DNA of 64,000 nucleotides from Amycolatopsis keratiniphila subsp. keratiniphila (lineage in GTDB: Bacteria > Actinomycetota > Actinomycetes > Mycobacteriales > Pseudonocardiaceae). Every line of letters starts with the position of its first letter. Within the stretch, counting starts at the first letter, position 1. The stretch lies in assembly GCF_001620365.2 (NCBI RefSeq), contig NZ_LQMT02000039.1, forward strand, positions 129,567-193,566. Reading direction: 5' to 3'. Both the position numbers and the translations under genes were made by a program. Positions 15,887 through 27,492 of the stretch are shown piece by piece. The notes under the pieces are model-generated. The model worked only from the letters and a program-made list of their open reading frames with translations, was not told the DNA's origin and ran no database searches.

Positions 15887-16285
15887 ATGGATTCCTTGAC
15901 GCCGGTTCGCGAGGCCGCCGACCATTTCGGGCTGGCGATCTCGACCCTGCACTACTGGGAGCGCCGAGGGCTGATCACCGCCCGCCGCCGCTCGGGGCAG
16001 CGGTACTACGACGACGATCAGCTGTACCGCATCGCGCTGATCAAACACTGGCGGCAGGTCGGCGGGCTCGGCCTGGCCAGGATCACCGAACTGCTCGCCG
16101 AGCAGCACCGCTGGCGGGAAGTGGTGACGGGGCGGCTCGCCGAGATCGAGCAGGAGCGTGCGCGGCTCGACACCGCGCACGACTACCTGGTCGAGCTGCT
16201 CACCTGCCGCCGCGAGGGGAACCTTGAGGATTGCCCGTGGTTCCGCGACCGGGTCGATCTGCCCGCCCACGCCGCGGCGAGCTGA
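15887..16285 (+). CDS. MerR family transcriptional regulator
   Basis: 132 residues. The N-terminal winged helix is typical (VREAADHFGLAISTLHYWER, then RRSGQRYYDDDQLYRIALIK) and is followed by a long coiled-coil dimerisation helix (about 75-115). The C-terminal effector region is short, with a Cys at LLTCRREG and another in EDCPWF, so redox or metal sensing is conceivable. The gene is probably leaderless. Its last 86 bp overlap the convergent MFS transporter gene, which is its likely regulatory partner. Confidence 0.88.
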   Translation: MDSLTPVREAADHFGLAISTLHYWERRGLITARRRSGQRYYDDDQLYRIALIKHWRQVGGLGLARITELLAEQHRWREVVTGRLAEIEQERARLDTAHDYLVELLTCRREGNLEDCPWFRDRVDLPAHAAAS

Positions 16286-17666
16286 GCCCCGGCATCGCCA
16301 GCGCCGCGACCACCGCGGCGGCCGTGAGGCAGGCGGCGGAGGCGAGGAACGCGGCGGTGTAGCCGTGCACCAGCGCCTCCCCTTTCGGCAGGCCGGAGGG
16401 CGAACTCGCGGTCACCGCCGCGGCGAGCGCGGTCAACGCGGCGAGCCCGAGCGCGCCGCTGGTCTGCCGGACGGTGTTCAGCAGACCGGCGGCCAGGCCG
16501 TTCTGCCGTTCCGGCACCCCGCTGGTGGCGGCCACGGTGATCGGGGTGAAGGCCGCCGCCGTCCCGAATCCGAAGACCATTCCCGGCACCAGCACGGAAA
16601 CGACGTAGGAAGCGTGCGCACCGGCCAGCACCGCGATCCCGGCGAAACCCGCCGCGCCGATCGCGCAGTACAACGCCGCCGCACGCCGGGGCCCGATCCG
16701 CACCGACAGCCCGCCCGCCGTCCGCGCGCCGGCGAACATCGCCACCCCCACCGGCAGGTAGGCGAGCCCGGCTCGCATCGGCGAGTAGCCGTGGACGTCC
16801 TGCAGGTACAGCGAAAGCAGGATCGGGCTGGCAAGGAAACCCAGGCCCAGCAAGAAGATCACCAGGTTCCCGCTGCTGACCGAGCGCAGCCGGAAGATCC
16901 CGAGCGCGACCAGCGGTTCGTCCGCCCACCTGTGCTGGTGCACCAGGAAAACGGCGAGCAGGACGAGCCCGCCGGACAACGGAAGCAGCACGGCCGCGCT
17001 GCCCCAGCCGTCGGAGGACGAACGCATCACCGCGTAGACCACACCGACGAGTCCCGTCGCCGACAGAATCGCGCCGAGCACGTCCAGCCTGCCGCGAGGA
17101 CGGCTTCGATCCCGCAGTGGCAGCACCGCTCCGGCGGCGACGACGGCCACCACCCCGATCGGGACGCTGACGAAGAAAACCCAGCGCCAGCCCGCCCATT
17201 GGGTCAGCAGGCCACCGATCACCGGTCCTGCAGCGGCACCGGCCGCACCCACCGCGCTCCAGGTGCCCAAGGCTCGTGCACGGCGGGCGGGTTCGGTGAA
17301 CGTCGTGGTGAGCAAGGAAAGCGTCACCGGCATCAGCAGCGCGCCACCGAACCCTTGCACCGTGCGGGCGACGAGCAGCGTTTCCGGGGAACCGGCGAGC
17401 CCGGCGGCGAGCCGCGCGACGGTGAACAGGCTCATCCCGAGCACGAAGATCCGCCGGACGCCGAATTCGTCGCACAACCGGCCGCCCAGCAACAGGAAAC
17501 CGGCGAAGGCGAGGGTGTACGCGTTCACCACCCAGGCCAGCGCGCCCGCCGAGAATCCGAGACCGAGCCGGATCGACGGCAGGGCAACGGAAACGATCGT
17601 CGCGTCGAGGATCACCACGAAGGATCCCGCACACGCCAACGCGAGCACGACGCCTTCACGTCTCAT
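16200..17666 (-). CDS. MFS transporter, DHA2 (EmrB/QacA) family
   Basis: 488 residues with about 14 membrane segments. The N-terminal motif ILDATIVSVALPSI, motif A (GGRLCDEFGVRRIF) and motif C (GPVIGGLLTQWAGWRWVFFV) identify a proton-driven drug-efflux transporter of the DHA2 family. The C-terminal tail is basic and hydrophilic. Start ATG 17666. Being convergent with and overlapping the MerR gene, transcription of one could antagonise the other. Substrates are not predictable. Confidence 0.93.
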   Translation of the reverse strand: MRREGVVLALACAGSFVVILDATIVSVALPSIRLGLGFSAGALAWVVNAYTLAFAGFLLLGGRLCDEFGVRRIFVLGMSLFTVARLAAGLAGSPETLLVARTVQGFGGALLMPVTLSLLTTTFTEPARRARALGTWSAVGAAGAAAGPVIGGLLTQWAGWRWVFFVSVPIGVVAVVAAGAVLPLRDRSRPRGRLDVLGAILSATGLVGVVYAVMRSSSDGWGSAAVLLPLSGGLVLLAVFLVHQHRWADEPLVALGIFRLRSVSSGNLVIFLLGLGFLASPILLSLYLQDVHGYSPMRAGLAYLPVGVAMFAGARTAGGLSVRIGPRRAAALYCAIGAAGFAGIAVLAGAHASYVVSVLVPGMVFGFGTAAAFTPITVAATSGVPERQNGLAAGLLNTVRQTSGALGLAALTALAAAVTASSPSGLPKGEALVHGYTAAFLASAACLTAAAVVAALAMPGLSSPRRGRADRPGRGTTGNPQGSPRGGR

Positions 17667-17754
17667 ATCGTCACCCTCCGGCTCCGGCGGCGGATGATCT
17701 TCCGCCGCCGGGCCAGCGTGCCCGCTGAAGCACGCTTGAGGGCAAGCCCCGCCG

Positions 17755-18258
17755 CTACCAGGAAGGCCGGTACCGCAGGCCTTGCTCGTAGTACTGATCC
17801 TCGGATTCGGGCTGCTCGTCCGGTACGGACCCGGCCGGTTCCTCCGAACGGTCTTTGAGCACCACGTTCTCGGTGCCCGCGGTCGTCCGCCGCGGCGACG
17901 GCGGTGTGACGGTTTCCCCGGGCTCCTGGAACGAAGGGGTGAACCCGAGCCGCCAGCGGAGCCGGTCGGTGATGTAGCCGGCGTTGCCGATCGGCGCCAT
18001 CAGCTCCGCGCTGCGTTTCGCGGATCCCTGCTGCGCTTCCTGATAGGTCCGCATGACGGTGTCCGCGATCTCGGCGGGCGACATCCGCGACGCGGCTTCG
18101 CCCACCCGAAGCCGCGTCATCACGCCGTCGGTGTTGACCGAAACGGAAACGGCACCGTCCGGTGAGGACGCGTCCACCGAGAGGGCGGCCAGCGCCTCGA
18201 GCATCGCTTGCCGGTCGTCACCCGGTTTCTTGGGTGCCGGTTTTTCGGCCACGCTCAC
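17755..18258 (-). CDS. YbaB/EbfC-like protein of the type VII-associated operon
   Basis: 167 residues. The N-terminal half matches the YbaB/EbfC nucleoid-associated fold (SSPDGAVSVSVNTDGVMTRL ... MSPAEIADTVMRTYQEAQ), while the C-terminal half is Pro/Glu-rich and probably disordered. In actinobacteria such proteins are common partners of WXG100/EspC-type genes. The start overlaps the preceding gene stop by 4 bp (18255-18258), so translation is coupled. Role unknown; a chaperone-like or DNA-binding function is possible. Confidence 0.75.
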   Translation of the reverse strand: MSVAEKPAPKKPGDDRQAMLEALAALSVDASSPDGAVSVSVNTDGVMTRLRVGEAASRMSPAEIADTVMRTYQEAQQGSAKRSAELMAPIGNAGYITDRLRWRLGFTPSFQEPGETVTPPSPRRTTAGTENVVLKDRSEEPAGSVPDEQPESEDQYYEQGLRYRPSW

Positions 18259-19286
18259 TCCTTGAGGGGTGACAGCTCCCGCGGCGGTTCCTGGAACTTG
18301 CCGTCGTTCGAGATGTCGACGTTCTTGTCCCGGACCCGCTTTTCCGTTCCCTTGTCGGTGTTCTCCGTTTCGAAGTTGCCCGGGTCGAACGTTTCGCCCG
18401 GGCTGACGTCCGGCGGTTCGGGGATGATCGGCAGGTTGTTGATCTCGGTGTTGATCTTCGAGATCAGCGATTCCGACGCGCGGAACATGGCTTCACGGAT
18501 GTTGACCACACCGTCGTGGAAGCTGTTGTAGATCATTTCGGGGCTGTCCCCGACGATCGCGGCGTTCTCGGAGACCAGGGTCGAGAGCCCGGCACCGGCC
18601 GCCGCACCGGCGACCTGTACTCCGTTCGCCGTGGTGAAGAACGTCGCCGCGGTGAGGCCCGCCGGAGGCGCGGCGGCCACGAGCAGAGCGGTGACAGCGG
18701 CGGCGAAGGTCGCGGCCAACGCCTTCACCAAGGCGGATTCGTCCTGCCGTTCCTTGTCGTCCCGGTATTTTTCCGCCGCGGTCAGGAAGGAGGCGGCGAG
18801 AGTGCTCAGGTCGGCCCGTGCGGTCGCGATGGCGTCCCGCGCGGCCACGATGTCGGCTTCCAGCACGGTGAGTTTGGTACCCACGCGGGAATAGGTGTTC
18901 ACGAGACCCTGGATGTAGCTCTTGGCGGTCTCGGCGCCTTCACCACGCCACTTGAGAAGCAGGACCAAGGACCGGTCGAGCGGCGCTTTCGTGTCCTGGA
19001 AAGCGTTCCAGAGACCTTCGTAGGCCTCGATCATGGTCTGCAGGCTGGTCTCGCCGACGAGTTCCGCCTCGGAGAATTCGAGGAAGAAGTCGCGGACCTC
19101 TTCCTTCAGACCGCCGCTCAAGTCGACGTCGGCACCGAAGAACGGCGGGTAGAGGAGGTCCAATGCCGTGAAGGCTTTTTCGGCACCCGCGGTGAGGTCG
19201 TGGGAGATGCCCTCGAGAAGTTTGCTGTTGTCACCGAAGCCGGAGGTGGTTTCCGCGTCCAGTGCGGTGAAGTACCCGTCGTCCAC
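18255..19286 (-). CDS. large helical protein, probable type VII secretion-associated effector or partner
   Basis: 343 residues from GTG 19286. It is predicted helical throughout, with a central Ala-rich hydrophobic stretch (VKALAATFAAAVTALLVAAA, then TAATFF) at about residues 188-225 that could be membrane-active, and an acidic/polar C-terminus (PEPPDVSPGETFDPGNF). The N-terminal 180 residues resemble a WXG/LXG-style helical bundle but no WXG motif is seen. I do not recognise a toxin domain. It sits between the EspC-like and YbaB-like genes with 4-bp gaps or overlaps, consistent with a single operon. Confidence 0.65.
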   Translation of the reverse strand: MDDGYFTALDAETTSGFGDNSKLLEGISHDLTAGAEKAFTALDLLYPPFFGADVDLSGGLKEEVRDFFLEFSEAELVGETSLQTMIEAYEGLWNAFQDTKAPLDRSLVLLLKWRGEGAETAKSYIQGLVNTYSRVGTKLTVLEADIVAARDAIATARADLSTLAASFLTAAEKYRDDKERQDESALVKALAATFAAAVTALLVAAAPPAGLTAATFFTTANGVQVAGAAAGAGLSTLVSENAAIVGDSPEMIYNSFHDGVVNIREAMFRASESLISKINTEINNLPIIPEPPDVSPGETFDPGNFETENTDKGTEKRVRDKNVDISNDGKFQEPPRELSPLKE

Positions 19287-19290
19287 GCCG

Positions 19291-19662
19291 CTACCCCTGG
19301 TTCCCGTATGCCGCGCGGTTCACTCGCTGCTTGTTGTCCTCGTCCACCGATTCGTAAAGTTCGGCGACCCGCTCCAGGGCCCGCGAGGCGTCCTGCGTGC
19401 TGCGGTGCAGCTTCGCGAGCATCTTCTCGACGGCCTGGCGGTGTTCCTCGTACGCCGCCGAAACCCCGCGCATGCCCAGGCTTTTCCCGAACGCGGTGTC
19501 CGGCGCGAAAAGGCTGGGAAGAAGGCTCCCCGTGACCGGGTCGGGAGCGGGCACGTCCTGTCCTCGCACACCGGTGTGTGCGGTACCGACTATGTCCGCG
19601 GCGTTCTGCAGTTCCTTGCTCGACAACCTGAGATCGTCGAGGTCGGTTTCGAAACTGACCAT
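19291..19662 (-). CDS. EspC-like type VII secretion-associated protein
   Basis: 123 residues from ATG 19662, preceded by GAGGTG; GTG 19668 is a possible longer start. Two helical segments are separated by a Pro/Gly-containing linker. The C-terminal end contains LYESVDEDNKQR, fitting the YxxxD/E secretion motif and the YE.tD..N signature I associate with the EspC family (excreted virulence factor EspC, type VII ESX). It is the first gene of the three-gene operon, upstream of the large helical protein by 4 bp. Dimer partners are not encoded in the window, and no ESX core genes are nearby. Confidence 0.75.
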   Translation of the reverse strand: MVSFETDLDDLRLSSKELQNAADIVGTAHTGVRGQDVPAPDPVTGSLLPSLFAPDTAFGKSLGMRGVSAAYEEHRQAVEKMLAKLHRSTQDASRALERVAELYESVDEDNKQRVNRAAYGNQG

Positions 19663-19741
19663 GTTCACCTCGCTGTCCGGATTCCACCCCCATGTAAGCA
19701 GCGTTGACTTGGCTGAGCGTGCGACTTTGTCATCCGCGTAC

Positions 19742-19757
19742 GGTGACGAGCGTCACC
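19742..19757. promoter_or_regulatory. inverted repeat upstream of the EspC-like operon
   Basis: GGTGACG-AG-CGTCACC is a perfect 7-2-7 inverted repeat 80 bp upstream of the EspC-like start, just after the stop of the neighbouring gene. It could be an operator or part of a terminator; no T run follows. Confidence 0.35.
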
Positions 19758-19759
19758 AC

Positions 19760-20200
19760 TCAGACGCAGACCCAGCAGTAGAGGCGATCTCCCCGGGTCT
19801 TGGCGCCACGGGCGAGTTCCGCGAGGTCGTCCAGCAGGGCGGCCAGGTCGGCGGGATCGGCCTGGCCGCCGAACTCCTCAGTCCGGGACCAGGGCTCGGC
19901 CACCTCTCGCAGGCGCTCCGCGTCGGCGCCGGACAGCGCGGCGGACAGCTCTTCGGTCAGCGGGACGACCAGACGCGCGCCTTCGTCGGCCATGGCGACC
20001 GGGGCGAGGTCGCGGGCGATGACGGTGTCGTAGTCGACACCGGTGAGCAGGGACTCCGCCGTGCCCAGCTGCACGAACGGATCGACGCCCTTGAGCTGGA
20101 CGGTCGGCAAGGCGGCCTCGGTCGGACCTCCGACGAGGTCGATCGTGGCGGCCGCGGCGTCGTTGTCCGGGGCGGCGAAGTAGTCGAAGAGGACACCCAT
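19760..20200 (-). CDS. conserved hypothetical protein
   Basis: 146 residues from ATG 20200 (MGVLFDYFAAPDND). No signal peptide or membrane segment. It has an acidic, helical C-terminal half (LREVAEPWSRTEEFGG; DLAALLDDLAELARG) and ends in GDRLYCWVCV. I do not recognise a named family. A longer frame to 20305 crosses the tRNA-Ala gene and is rejected. Upstream lies the tRNA-Ala terminator, so the gene has its own promoter in about 20 bp or depends on read-through. Confidence 0.6.
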   Translation of the reverse strand: MGVLFDYFAAPDNDAAAATIDLVGGPTEAALPTVQLKGVDPFVQLGTAESLLTGVDYDTVIARDLAPVAMADEGARLVVPLTEELSAALSGADAERLREVAEPWSRTEEFGGQADPADLAALLDDLAELARGAKTRGDRLYCWVCV

Positions 20201-20223
20201 GCGCGCATTCTGGCGGAAACGAC

Positions 20224-20250
20224 AAGGCCACCCGCGGTACGGGTGGCCTT
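20224..20250 (-). terminator. intrinsic terminator of tRNA-Ala
   Basis: AAGGCCACCCG (20224-20234) and CGGGTGGCCTT (20240-20250) form a perfect 11-bp stem with a 5-nt loop, 15 bp downstream of the tRNA 3' end. Confidence 0.8.
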
Positions 20251-20264
20251 CTCGTTTCCGAGAG

Positions 20265-20337
20265 TGGAGCTGAGGGGAATCGAACCCCTGACCCCTGCCT
20301 TGCAAAGGCAGTGCTCTACCAATTGAGCTACAGCCCC
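20265..20337 (-). tRNA. tRNA-Ala (TGC anticodon)
   Basis: A 73-nt cloverleaf read on the minus strand: 5' GGGGCTGTAGCTCAATTGG..., anticodon stem CTGCC with loop TTTGCAA giving anticodon TGC, T arm GGGGTTCGATTCCCC, and acceptor pairing GGGGCTG with CAGCTCC plus discriminator A. CCA is not encoded. It lies next to tRNA-Ile in the usual gyrA-adjacent pair. Confidence 0.97.
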
Positions 20338-20374
20338 GGGTCGCAGGCGATCATGATAACCGCCCGCGCCGAAA

Positions 20375-20563
20375 TCAGTTGTTGCGGGACGCGTCCGCGG
20401 CCTTGGCCGGGGCGCTTCCGTTGGTGGAAGCGGTTCCCAGCGGACGCTCGGTGGGAGCGGTGGCCTCACGCCAGAGGTCGGCCTCGGCCTTGGCGGCCTT
20501 GTTGCGTTTGATCACGAACAGCACGCCGCCCGCGATGACCGCGAGTGCCAACAGCTTCTTCAT
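20375..20563 (-). CDS. DLW-39 family small membrane peptide
   Basis: 62 residues from ATG 20563, preceded by GAGGGGG. A single membrane helix (KKLLALAVIAGGVLFVI) is followed by the DLW motif (AEADLWREATAP) and a low-complexity polar tail. It matches the tiny DLW-39 family found next to the gyrase/tRNA cluster of actinobacteria; its function is unknown. The longer frame extending to 20698 runs through the parS-like palindrome and lacks homology character. Confidence 0.85.
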   Translation of the reverse strand: MKKLLALAVIAGGVLFVIKRNKAAKAEADLWREATAPTERPLGTASTNGSAPAKAADASRNN

Positions 20564-20646
20564 CAGAAGCCCCCTCTTTCCGCCGAGTTGCTCCGCTTCC
20601 CCACCGATGCTACTGCACGCCGTTCGCCGGACGCCCCCTGCCCAAC

Positions 20647-20660
20647 GTTCCACGTGGAAC
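20647..20660. other. parS-like palindrome
   Basis: GTTCCACGTGGAAC is a perfect palindrome differing from parS GTTTCACGTGAAAC at two symmetric positions. It lies between DLW-39 and the 20719 gene, about 16 kb from parAB. It could be a weak ParB site. Confidence 0.45.
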
Positions 20661-20718
20661 CGAAGACCCTGCCGGGAAGCGCCCATGACCTCGGCCACTG
20701 GGGCGGCAGGATGTGGTC

Positions 20719-21126
20719 ATGCGAGATGTGAAGGCCTGTAGCGAGCGCGAGCACTTCGCCTCCGTCGCCGAACGACCACTGATGTTCGGTATCCGATCCC
20801 TTCCCGACCTGGAGTCATTTCTGATCGGCTACGACCAGCACGCGCTTCGGCACGGCGGCCCCGGGCTCGACGGGTGGCGGGACTGGTTGGTCGCACGTCG
20901 CGGAAAGGATTGCAACCACGGCTGGACCGGCCAGGTGCGCCACCTCGCGCTGCCGGAAGGCTGGACCAGCTGGGACATCACAGCCGAGCAGGAAGCACGC
21001 GTCTCGAAACTGCTCTTCACGTTGCTCGACGAGTTCCTCCCCGAACGAGAAGCCGACGCGCGCAACGAAAAAGCCGGCCCGCGAGAATCGCGAACCGGCT
21101 TTCGGTGTGGGCCCACCAGGACTTGA
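20719..21126 (+). CDS. hypothetical protein, 3' end overlaps tRNA-Ile region
   Basis: 135 residues from ATG 20719; Met at 20782 (MFGIRSLPDLESFLIGYDQH) is also plausible. No signal peptide or membrane helix. The central part (GLDGWRDWLVARRGKDCNHG; FTLLDEFLPERE) looks like a real globular protein, but I do not recognise a family. The last 20 codons run antisense through the tRNA-Ile terminator and into the tRNA itself. The true end may therefore be an evolutionary extension. Start and end are both uncertain. Confidence 0.6.
   Translation: MRDVKACSEREHFASVAERPLMFGIRSLPDLESFLIGYDQHALRHGGPGLDGWRDWLVARRGKDCNHGWTGQVRHLALPEGWTSWDITAEQEARVSKLLFTLLDEFLPEREADARNEKAGPRESRTGFRCGPTRT
21070..21102 (-). terminator. 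intrinsic terminator of tRNA-Ile
   Basis: AAAGCCGG (21070-21077) pairs with CCGGCTTT (21095-21102), with a nested CGCGA/TCGCG stem. It is 6 bp downstream of tRNA-Ile and overlaps the antisense coding sequence. Confidence 0.75.
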
Positions 21127-21181
21127 ACCTGGGACCTCTTCGTTATCAGCGAAGCGCTCTAACCGCCTGAGCTATGGGCCC
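21108..21181 (-). tRNA. tRNA-Ile (GAT anticodon)
   Basis: A 74-nt cloverleaf on the minus strand: GGGCCCATAGCTCAGGCGG..., anticodon stem CTTCG with loop CTGATAA giving GAT, T arm CCAGGTTCAAGTCCTGG, and acceptor pairing GGGCCCA/TGGGCCC plus discriminator A. CCA is not encoded. Confidence 0.97.
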
Positions 21182-21228
21182 GAACGAGGAGAAGATTACA
21201 GGACGCCTTTCGGCGCCCTGCAACCGGG

Positions 21229-21915
21229 TCACTCTCGTTCGGAAAGGGTCACTTCCAGGCCTCCGGCGAGGTCGGCGGAGACGTTGTAGATGAAGGCGCT
21301 GACGGTGGCCAGCGCCGAGATCAGCACGATGTTGATGGCGCCGAGGATGGCCGCGATACCGAAGACGCGGCCGGCGCTGATCAACGGGTCGGCCGGTGCG
21401 TCGGCTCCTTCGCCGCCGACGAGCGACGAGTAGGTCCCGTTGAGTTTGTCCCAGACGCCCATGCCGTCGAGGACGGTGTAGAGGACGCCGACGGCGACGA
21501 GCCATACGAAGAACAGCGCGACGCCGAGGACGAGGGACAGTTTCAGCACCGACCAGGGGTCGAAGCGTTTGATCTGCAGGCTGGCGCGACGCGGTCCGCG
21601 GCCGGGGCGGCGGAGTGCGGTGGGGGCGGCACGGGTGCGGGAGGCCGACGGGATGGCGGAGGGGGCGGGGTCGCCCTCTCCGCTGTCGCCGAAAAGCCTC
21701 TTCGCGGCTGTGCCGCTGACCCCGTGATAGTCGGTCACGGTGGTCGTGTCCCGCTTCGGGTCCGAGTGGGCCACGTCTTCGGTGGCGACCGAAGACACCG
21801 AGACCGTCTGCTCGCTGGAGCCTTCGGGTTCCCCGGCGCCGCTGTCACGCTGCCAGGGCGGGCTCGAAGAACCCGCCTGCGCGCCGCCTGCTTCGGGCTT
21901 CTCGGATGGTGTCAC
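21229..21915 (-). CDS. DUF3566 membrane protein (Rv0007-like)
   Basis: 228 residues from GTG 21915. The N-terminal 120 residues are hydrophilic and low in complexity. The C-terminal DUF3566 domain starts near SLQIKRFDPWSVLKLSLV and has two membrane helices (LVLGVALFFVWLVAVGVLY; FGIAAILGAINIVLISALA) ending in SADLAGGLEVTLSE. It lies 36 bp downstream of gyrA in the same direction, as in mycobacteria, so it is probably co-transcribed with gyrase. Function unknown; family members are near the division and replication genes. Confidence 0.88.
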   Translation of the reverse strand: MTPSEKPEAGGAQAGSSSPPWQRDSGAGEPEGSSEQTVSVSSVATEDVAHSDPKRDTTTVTDYHGVSGTAAKRLFGDSGEGDPAPSAIPSASRTRAAPTALRRPGRGPRRASLQIKRFDPWSVLKLSLVLGVALFFVWLVAVGVLYTVLDGMGVWDKLNGTYSSLVGGEGADAPADPLISAGRVFGIAAILGAINIVLISALATVSAFIYNVSADLAGGLEVTLSERE

Positions 21916-21951
21916 GAGGTGTCAGTCCTTACCCAGTACGTGGGGCGTCGT

Positions 21952-24477
<2,526 letters not shown>

Positions 24478-24529
24478 GAGGTCCTTCTCGTGGGAGCAGT
24501 CCTAAGGGGACAAAGAGGAACGGGGACGT

Positions 24530-26497
<1,968 letters not shown>

Positions 26498-26703
26498 AGG
26501 CGTTGATTCTCCTCGTCTCGCCCGAGCGGACGCTCGCTCATCTCCAGTGTACTTGGCCGCGTCCGCAGACATGCGGCAAGGACACCCCTGATTTGCTCAC
26601 AGGCGCGCTAATTCGTTCGAAGAAGAGTCTTGACGTTCGCGAAGCACTCTGGAGGCGTTCTCGGCGCTTTAATGGGCACTGTCGCGGCGAAGCGCAACTC
26701 GGG

Positions 26704-27492
26704 TCAGCCGTACGTGTCACGCGGGCCGCGTCCCGGGACGTGCCGCGGCCCTTTCCGCCAGCTCGGCGCCGTCGGTCCCTGGATCCGCATCTTCTTCACC
26801 ACGCCGTTCCCGACGCCCTTGGCGATCTTCGCCAGCAGCTGCCCCTGAAGCAGGCGAAGCTGCGTCGCCCACGCCGTCGAACTCGCGCGGACGGTCAGCT
26901 CGCCGTCCTTCAAGGCCACCGGCTGAGCGTGTTCGGCGACCTCTTCACCCACAAGCCGCGTCCAGCTCCCGAAGACCTGGCCGTTGGCCAGCCGCGTGTT
27001 CCAGCCGCGGTCGACCGCGATCCGAGAGGCGAGCCTGCCGAGCGGCTGCGGGTCGCGAGCGTCGGCGCCTGGTCCTGACCAGCGACGACGTCGCGGGCTT
27101 TGGCCGACCGAAGCGGCTCCCCCTCCGGTGATACGGCCGCGGCGCACGCCCGGTTCAACTCCACGGGCCTTGGCTTTCGCCTTCGCGGCGTCCAGCGCGG
27201 CGCGCGCGAGGTCACGCCCCGTCGCCGGTTCCTTGCTTTCGGTATCGGTTGCACCGTTCGATACCGCGATGGGTTCACGCTGCGTATCGAACAAGGCTCC
27301 CTCACTTGGGTCACCACCCGAGTGAGGGGTGTCAAGCCGCTTATCAGGCCCCTTGGTCACGCGGGGCGATAACGCTTTCCTGGTGTTATCCACACTGTCC
27401 ACAGGTTTGTCCCCAGATCGGTGGGCAACTGCTGTGGCGCCGATCACCCGGGGTGTCCGCCGCGCGGATTCACCCTCGGTTGATCTCACCAT
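26704..27492 (-). CDS. dciA: DciA family protein (DUF721), replicative helicase loader candidate
   Basis: 262 residues from ATG 27492, whose first 23 bp overlap the end of recF. The N-terminal 130 residues are disordered and basic. The C-terminal DUF721 domain is visible (VFGSWTRLVGEEVAEHAQPV ... ELTVRASSTAWATQLRLLQG) and ends in a basic tail. DciA proteins help load DnaB in bacteria without DnaC; position after recF matches Rv0004. The overlap suggests coupling with recF. Confidence 0.9.
   Translation of the reverse strand: MVRSTEGESARRTPRVIGATAVAHRSGDKPVDSVDNTRKALSPRVTKGPDKRLDTPHSGGDPSEGALFDTQREPIAVSNGATDTESKEPATGRDLARAALDAAKAKAKARGVEPGVRRGRITGGGAASVGQSPRRRRWSGPGADARDPQPLGRLASRIAVDRGWNTRLANGQVFGSWTRLVGEEVAEHAQPVALKDGELTVRASSTAWATQLRLLQGQLLAKIAKGVGNGVVKKMRIQGPTAPSWRKGPRHVPGRGPRDTYG

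Noticed and set aside
20201..20305. N-terminal extension of the 19760 hypothetical protein across tRNA-Ala
   Set aside because: It would translate tRNA and terminator sequence; the internal ATG 20200 gives a sensible start.
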